Source of the DNA: JAZKID01 sp965247525
GTDB taxonomy: Bacteria; Pseudomonadota; Alphaproteobacteria; Rhizobiales; UBA4765
Assembly (NCBI GenBank): GCA_965247525.1
Contig: OZ252015.1
Coordinates: 310,001-374,000 of the forward strand
Direction of reading: 5' to 3'
DNA length: 64,000 nt
Shown here: positions 59,301-64,000 of the stretch, piece by piece
Numbering within the stretch: position 1 is the first letter of the stretch
Layout: the number at the start of each line of letters is the position of its first letter
Program-made: the position numbers and the translations under genes
The notes under the pieces: model-generated
The model's database searches: none
What the model was told of the DNA's origin: nothing
What the model saw: only the letters and a program-made list of their open reading frames with translations

Positions 59301-59811
59301 GGCACAAAGTCTAGCGGTTAGGGCTTGTGAAGGGGTTAAAGCAGAAAAAGGGTTGATTTGGCCAGCGCTCCCGACCCTGTATGAAAGGCAGATGGCACGC
59401 ATGCAAGGTTGACTTTGGCGCAAAATGCCTCATGTAAGAAGGAAGGGTTTCAAGCGACGTCCGCTGCCCCCCGCTTCTGGCTTTTTGCCGTTCGAGCGTG
59501 GTGGGGCGGTTTTCCGGCAGAGTTTGCGATAGTCGCAAATGGAAAGATGGCAGTCCTTTTCACCCGAGGCGCGGCAGTCCCGCCGCGACTGAACCTCAAC
59601 GGTTCACACCTTGGAGTTTTTGGCATGATCGCCTGCGCTAGATCCGCTCATTATAAAGCTGCTTTTCAGCTTTCGAGCGCGACCGATCTTTTTGTCAGCC
59701 TTGTGCTGCAAAACGCGCGCGGCCTTCTGTCCGAAATTTCCTCATCTCTCACACAATTGCGCCTCCGCCTTTTCTGCAAGGCAATATCGCGGCGCATAGA
59801 AGGAACATATC
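59301..59811 (+). promoter_or_regulatory. Long, structured rne leader
   Basis: No gene is supported in this 511-base gap between divergent amiC and rne. It contains a candidate promoter (TTGACT at 59409, 17 bases, ATGTAA at 59432) and at least three stem-loops: TTTGCGA-TAG-TCGCAAA (59523-59539), GCGGC-N6-GCCGC (59571-59586) and TGAACC-TCAAC-GGTTCA (59590-59606). In enterobacteria the long rne leader folds into hairpins by which RNase E cleaves its own mRNA. A similar role here is inference. Confidence 0.4.
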
Positions 59812-62451
59812 ATGGCAAACAAAATGTTGATCGACGCAACGCACGCGGAAGAAACGCGCGTCGCGGTGGTGCGCGGTAACCGCGTCGAAGAGTTCGATTT
59901 CGAAAGCGCAAACCGAAAACAACTTCGTGGAAATATCTATCTTGCAAAGGTGACGCGCGTTGAACCGTCGCTTCAGGCCGCTTTCGTTGACTATGGTGGA
60001 AACCGTCACGGATTTCTGGCGTTTAGCGAAATCCATCCTGATTATTATCAAATTCCTGTTGCAGACCGGCAAGCGCTGATTGAAGAAGAGGCGCGTTATG
60101 CCGAAGAGCGCAACGCAGAACATGAAGAGCGCAATGAGCGCGGAAAAGGCCGTGGACGCCGCCCACGCAATGGACGGGGCCGCAATGAACGCGGCGGCAA
60201 GCGCATGGCTGCCAATCGTGACAGTGATGCTTCAGTCTCTGAAAACACCAATGATGAGATGCCTGACAATGAGGCACTTGAAAATGCCACGCCTGAGGAC
60301 ATGATTGACATCGTCGCTGTTATGGATGGCGATGACAACGAACTTCCGCAAGACAATGACACCGTGCAAGACGATGATGTGCAAAGCGTCGATACATCGC
60401 AAGACCATAGCGATGACACATCGCAAGCAACGCTAAGTGAAGACGATGATGCTGAGGCATCATCTGAAACAGCAGGCAGCGGCGATGAAGAGGAAGACGA
60501 AGACAGCGACGACGTTGAAACAAAAAGCGAAGAAGACAGTGTTGAAGCTGTCGGTGGCAACAACGATGTTAGCGAAGAAATGCCACGCGCGCAGCGCGTT
60601 GCGCCGCGTCGTTATAAAATTCAGGAAGTCATTAAACGCCGTCAGGTTATTCTTGTGCAAGTTGTCAAAGAAGAGCGCGGCAACAAAGGCGCTGCCCTTA
60701 CAACCTATCTTTCACTTGCCGGTCGTTATTCGGTTTTGATGCCAAACACGGCGCGCGGTGGTGGCATTTCACGCAAGATTACAAATGGTTCCGACCGCGC
60801 CCGCTTGAAGGAAATCGCTGAGGAAGTTGAAGTGCCAGAAGGCATGGGCATGATTGTGCGCACCGCCGGTCTGGCGCGTACGAAAGTCGAGATCAAACGC
60901 GATTTTGAATATCTGATGCGCCTTTGGGAAAATGTCGCTGAGCTGACATTAGAAAGCCAGGCGCCTGCCCTTGTCTACGAAGAAGGCTCGCTCATCAAGC
61001 GCGCGATCCGCGATCTTTACAATAAGGACATTGATGAAGTTCATGTCGCGGGCGAAACGGCGCATGGTGAAGCCAAAGACTTTATGAAAATGCTAATGCC
61101 GTCGCATGAAGACAATGTGGCGCTTTATAATGGCAGCGTGCCTTTGTTCAGCAAATTCGGGGTTGAAGCGCAGCTTGACCAGATGTTCCAGCCGCAGGTG
61201 CATATGCGCTCGGGCGGCTATATTGTTTTGAACCAGACCGAAGCCCTTGTCGCGATCGACGTCAATTCGGGCCGTTCCACCAAAGAACATAATATCGAGG
61301 ACACGGCGCTACGCACAAATCTGGAAGCTGCCGAAGAAATTGCACGCCAGCTTCGCTTGCGTGATCTTGCAGGTCTGGTCGTGATCGATTTTATCGATAT
61401 GGAAGAGCACCGAAACAACCGCGCGGTTGAGCGCAAACTTAAAGATTGCCTGAAACATGACCGCGCCCGCATTCAAGTGGGAAGGATCTCACATTTTGGT
61501 TTGATGGAAATGTCGCGCCAGCGCTTGCGTGCCAGCGTGTTTGAATCAACAACCGATGTCTGCGCGCATTGCAACGGCACAGGCCATCTGCGCTCGCCGT
61601 CCTCAAGTGCCTTGCAAATTCTGCGGGTGATAGAAGAGCGCTTGTTGCAAGATCGTTCGCACAATCTGGTCTTGCGTGCACGCACGCCTGTTGCGCTTTA
61701 CGTCCTCAACCAGAAGCGCGCCCATTTGGGAGAACTGGAACAGCGCTTTGGCGTTTCCGTCCAGATCGAGGCTGATGAAACCCTGCCCGCCGGAACGCCT
61801 TATCTTTTAGAACGCGGGTTAAGCAGCGGGCCTTCAAAGCAACACCGTTCGTCTGGCGTCCGCGTTGACAGCGTCGACGCTTCAGATATCGAAATGGATG
61901 AGGAAGGCGAAGAGCAACCGGTTGTTCAAACACGCGCGCCGCGCGAAGACCGTCCACCGCGCGAAGATCGTGCACCGCGTGACAGTGAAGGCGAAGATGG
62001 CAATCCGCGCAGGCGCCGACGCCGCCGTGGTGGCCGGGGACGTAATCGCAATGGTGCCGAAGGTGAGGCTGTATCAGGCAGCGATGATCAACCTTCCAGT
62101 GGCGATGAGGTCAACCCGTCGCATTCTGCTGACGAAAGTGACAATGACAGCAGCGAGGCGAAAGTTGAACGTAGCAATGAACGCCCGCAGCGCCCAACAC
62201 GTAATGAAGAACGGCCACGCCGCACGCCGCGCCGCAAGCGCAACACAGCAGACGAGAACAGCAGTGGTGGCGGTGACGAGGCTGTAAAGGCACCGGAGAA
62301 TGTGAAGGAAGCGCCCAAACCACAGCTTGTTTCTCAAAACGACGATGATGCGCCTCAAACCATGCCACGCATCCCTGATTTGCCAGAAAGCAATGACGCA
62401 CCTGTCAAAAGCGATCGCAAAGGCTGGTGGTCAAAGAAAATTCTTGGCTAA
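59812..62451 (+). CDS. rne: Ribonuclease E
   Basis: RNase E is the main endonuclease for mRNA decay and rRNA/tRNA processing. The 879 residues start with NKMLIDATHAEETRVAVV and an S1 domain (FVDYGGNRHGFLAF). The S1 domain is interrupted by a strongly acidic Asp/Glu/Ser-rich insertion of about 150 residues (roughly 105-265). The catalytic part has IDVNSGRSTKEHN, VIDFIDMEEHRNNRAVER and the Zn-link CAHCNGTG. The C-terminal 200 residues are a disordered Arg/Glu-rich degradosome scaffold, ending GWWSKKILG, a conserved alphaproteobacterial tail. Confidence 0.96.
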   Translation: MANKMLIDATHAEETRVAVVRGNRVEEFDFESANRKQLRGNIYLAKVTRVEPSLQAAFVDYGGNRHGFLAFSEIHPDYYQIPVADRQALIEEEARYAEERNAEHEERNERGKGRGRRPRNGRGRNERGGKRMAANRDSDASVSENTNDEMPDNEALENATPEDMIDIVAVMDGDDNELPQDNDTVQDDDVQSVDTSQDHSDDTSQATLSEDDDAEASSETAGSGDEEEDEDSDDVETKSEEDSVEAVGGNNDVSEEMPRAQRVAPRRYKIQEVIKRRQVILVQVVKEERGNKGAALTTYLSLAGRYSVLMPNTARGGGISRKITNGSDRARLKEIAEEVEVPEGMGMIVRTAGLARTKVEIKRDFEYLMRLWENVAELTLESQAPALVYEEGSLIKRAIRDLYNKDIDEVHVAGETAHGEAKDFMKMLMPSHEDNVALYNGSVPLFSKFGVEAQLDQMFQPQVHMRSGGYIVLNQTEALVAIDVNSGRSTKEHNIEDTALRTNLEAAEEIARQLRLRDLAGLVVIDFIDMEEHRNNRAVERKLKDCLKHDRARIQVGRISHFGLMEMSRQRLRASVFESTTDVCAHCNGTGHLRSPSSSALQILRVIEERLLQDRSHNLVLRARTPVALYVLNQKRAHLGELEQRFGVSVQIEADETLPAGTPYLLERGLSSGPSKQHRSSGVRVDSVDASDIEMDEEGEEQPVVQTRAPREDRPPREDRAPRDSEGEDGNPRRRRRRRGGRGRNRNGAEGEAVSGSDDQPSSGDEVNPSHSADESDNDSSEAKVERSNERPQRPTRNEERPRRTPRRKRNTADENSSGGGDEAVKAPENVKEAPKPQLVSQNDDDAPQTMPRIPDLPESNDAPVKSDRKGWWSKKILG

Positions 62452-62551
62452 CATATCAACGGCTTCAATTGCGCATGGAGCGTTTTTGGAGCTTTTCACG
62501 GAACTGATTGCAATACTGGTGGTTTGCTCATGACAATCTCGGAGTAATGAT

Positions 62552-63046
62552 ATGCCTTCAAACAATCCCGTCGCCGCTGCCCTGATCAAAGGGCTGGCTG
62601 ACAGCTATGCGCTTTACATCAAAACACAAAACTATCACTGGAACATCACTGGCCCGAACTTTCGTGGGCTTCATCTGCTTTTTGAAGAACAATACGAAGA
62701 TTTGCAGGACGCAGTCGATGTTATCGCAGAACATTTACGCACACTCGGTTCAAAAACACCTGCAAGTCTTCATTCATTTCTAAAAACATCTTCGATTAAA
62801 GACGGCGATGAAAATTCTGACGAAGACACAATGGTTCGGGATCTTCGTGACAGTCAGGTTATCATCCTCAACACATGGAAAGAGATTTCAGACATTTCTG
62901 AAAAGCACGATGATCCAGCAACGGCCGATCTTGCGGTAGATCGCCTGCGAGCGCACAAGAAAAACAATTGGATGCTGTCATCTGTTCTTGATGAAGAAGC
63001 GCCTTCCAGCCTGAAACCGAAACAGGATATTAAAAAAGCAAGCTAG
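62552..63046 (+). CDS. dps: Dps-family DNA-binding ferritin
   Basis: Dps forms a dodecamer that oxidises and stores iron and protects DNA in stress. The 164 residues show the four-helix pattern with the inter-subunit ferroxidase centre in NYHWNITGPNFRGLHLLFEE and the following EDLQDAVDVIAEHLRTLG. The C-terminus is Lys-rich (PKQDIKKAS), which may bind DNA. A terminator follows the gene. Confidence 0.94.
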   Translation: MPSNNPVAAALIKGLADSYALYIKTQNYHWNITGPNFRGLHLLFEEQYEDLQDAVDVIAEHLRTLGSKTPASLHSFLKTSSIKDGDENSDEDTMVRDLRDSQVIILNTWKEISDISEKHDDPATADLAVDRLRAHKKNNWMLSSVLDEEAPSSLKPKQDIKKAS

Positions 63047-63067
63047 CAAAAATCTCTAAATTTATAA

Positions 63068-63104
63068 AATGTTGCTATCAACAATGATGGCAGCATTTTT
63101 TATT
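63068..63104 (+). terminator. dps terminator
   Basis: AATGTTGCTATC (63068-63079) pairs with GATGGCAGCATT (63086-63097), allowing G-T pairs, and is followed by T residues. It begins 22 bases past the dps stop. Confidence 0.7.
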
Positions 63105-63241
63105 AAAGCTATTTAATCTGATTAAATAGTTTTTCTCCAAAATATATTTTTACCAATACCTCAAATGAAGCATGGTGTAGCAAGGCGTTTTTAATTCAGC
63201 GCCTAACATTTTGTAATCTGTCAAATCGGTGATTTGCGTTG

Positions 63242-64000
63242 TCATTTTCCTGCTTGCGCCAATAACTCTCGGCCAATCAACATTCGGCGAATTTCAGACG
63301 TGCCCGCACCAATTTCATAAAGCTTGGCATCGCGTAACAAACGACCCGCCGGATATTCATTGATGTAGCCATTTCCACCAAGAAGCTGGATGGCATCGAG
63401 CGCAGTCAGTGTTGCCTTTTCGGCGGCATACAAAATAGCACCTGCGGCATCCTGCCGCGTTGTTTCATGCCGGTCGCAAGCTTTGGCAACAGCATAAACA
63501 TAGGCTTTGCAAGCGTTAAGCCCCACATACATGTCGGCAAGCTTGCCTTGGACAAGTTGAAATTCGCCAATGGCTTTACCGAACTGTTTGCGCTGCTGCA
63601 CGTAAGGCACAACAAGATCGAGCGCGGCCTGCATAATGCCCAGAGGCCCTGCCGCCAGAACTGTGCGCTCATAATCGAGACCCGACATCAGAATTTTAAC
63701 ACCCTGCCCCACTTCGCCAAGAACATTCGTTGACGGAACCTCGCAGTTACTGAAAACAAGTTCCCCGGTTTCCGAGCCACGCATTCCGAGCTTGTCGAGC
63801 TTTTGCGCCACAGAAAATCCCTTGAAAGATTTTTCAATCAAAAAAGCCGTGATTCCTTTTGAGCCAGCTTCAATATCCGTTTTTGCGTAAACAACGAGCG
63901 TATCGGCTTGTGGGCCATTTGTGATCCACATTTTCGTGCCGTTGAGTACGAAACCTTCCGATGTTTTATCCGCACGGCAGCGCATTCCCACAACATCAGA
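63242..64000 (-). CDS. ivd: Isovaleryl-CoA dehydrogenase, C-terminal part (cut by window edge)
   Basis: This leftward gene runs off the right end of the window, so only the last ~252 residues are visible. They read as an acyl-CoA dehydrogenase: VLNGTKMWITNGPQADTLVV in the FAD-binding domain, LGMRGSETGELVFSNCEVP, the substrate-side GLDYERTVLAAGPLGIMQAA, RKQFGKAIGEFQLVQGKLAD, and LLGGNGYINEYPAGRLLRDA with IGAGTSEIRRMLIGREL. The ERTVLAAGPLGIMQ pattern with the catalytic Glu of its DYER segment is typical of isovaleryl-CoA dehydrogenase, in leucine degradation. The frame continues upstream past 64000 without a stop. Confidence 0.92.
   Translation of the reverse strand, partial: SDVVGMRCRADKTSEGFVLNGTKMWITNGPQADTLVVYAKTDIEAGSKGITAFLIEKSFKGFSVAQKLDKLGMRGSETGELVFSNCEVPSTNVLGEVGQGVKILMSGLDYERTVLAAGPLGIMQAALDLVVPYVQQRKQFGKAIGEFQLVQGKLADMYVGLNACKAYVYAVAKACDRHETTRQDAAGAILYAAEKATLTALDAIQLLGGNGYINEYPAGRLLRDAKLYEIGAGTSEIRRMLIGRELLAQAGK

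Noticed and set aside
60096..60563. Leftward long open frames antisense to rne and other GC-rich genes
   Set aside because: Ser/Leu or Arg-rich shadow translations that follow the codon bias of the real gene.

Overview
The window is a stretch of chromosome from an alphaproteobacterium, most likely a divergent member of the Hyphomicrobiales (Rhizobiales). This rests on family content and gene order: tig-clpP-clpX-lon, glyA-nrdR-ribD-ribE-ribH-nusB-thiL, ldtP/ldtR, ruvX-pyrB-plsY-dprA-topA, pleD-divK, eipB, prfB-mrcA-amiC-rne. The housekeeping genes are intact and tightly packed, with many ATGA-type overlaps. Between them sit about ten protein genes of no recognisable family, several of them visibly AT-richer than their neighbours.

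Layout. 0-10.3 kb: tRNA-Asp, an orphan gene with an HExxH motif, tRNA-Val, then the leftward protein-quality block lon, clpX, clpP, an orphan 590-residue membrane protein, a small membrane protein and tig. Near-consensus heat-shock (RpoH) promoters precede lon and clpP. 10.4-17.9 kb: tRNA-Leu, glnA, and the leftward riboflavin, thiamine and one-carbon operon. 17.9-22.7 kb: an L,D-transpeptidase and its MarR-type regulator LdtR, interleaved with a prion-like Tyr/Gln/Asn-rich protein and an orphan 493-residue protein. 22.9-26.3 kb: a valine catabolism operon. 26.4-35.4 kb: hemB, a metallo-beta-lactamase-fold hydrolase, ruvX, pyrB, plsY, dprA, topA, a NUDIX hydrolase and rpmG. 35.5-39.8 kb: an EF-hand protein, pleD and divK, a DUF3572 protein, eipB and a RidA-family gene. 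39.8-43.2 kb: three orphan membrane proteins surrounding ilvA. 43.2-51.6 kb: bpt, anmK, tyrS, a giant AsmA-like protein, bcp and an M23 peptidase. 51.7-54.1 kb: an orphan protein with a HicA-like C-terminal domain, convergent with a tail-anchored orphan. 54.2-64 kb: prfB with its programmed +1 frameshift, mrcA, amiC, rne with a long structured leader, dps, and the C-terminal part of isovaleryl-CoA dehydrogenase cut by the window edge.

How the parts fit. Cell-envelope genes recur (L,D-transpeptidase, EipB, AsmA-like, M23, PBP1A, AmiC), as do cell-cycle signalling (PleD, DivK) and branched-chain amino-acid catabolism. The most interesting material is the set of orphan genes. Four share a short N-terminal pattern and carry hydrophobic segments, three of them as paired Gly-rich helices. 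One has a toxin-like C-terminus, one a zincin motif and one three EF-hands. None has a standard signal peptide. They could be an uncharacterised set of exported or host- or competitor-directed proteins. That is inference, and no secretion machinery is visible in the window.

Limits. Family calls come from reading motifs by eye, with no database search. Start codons were chosen from ribosome binding sites, overlaps and family length, and several are uncertain.
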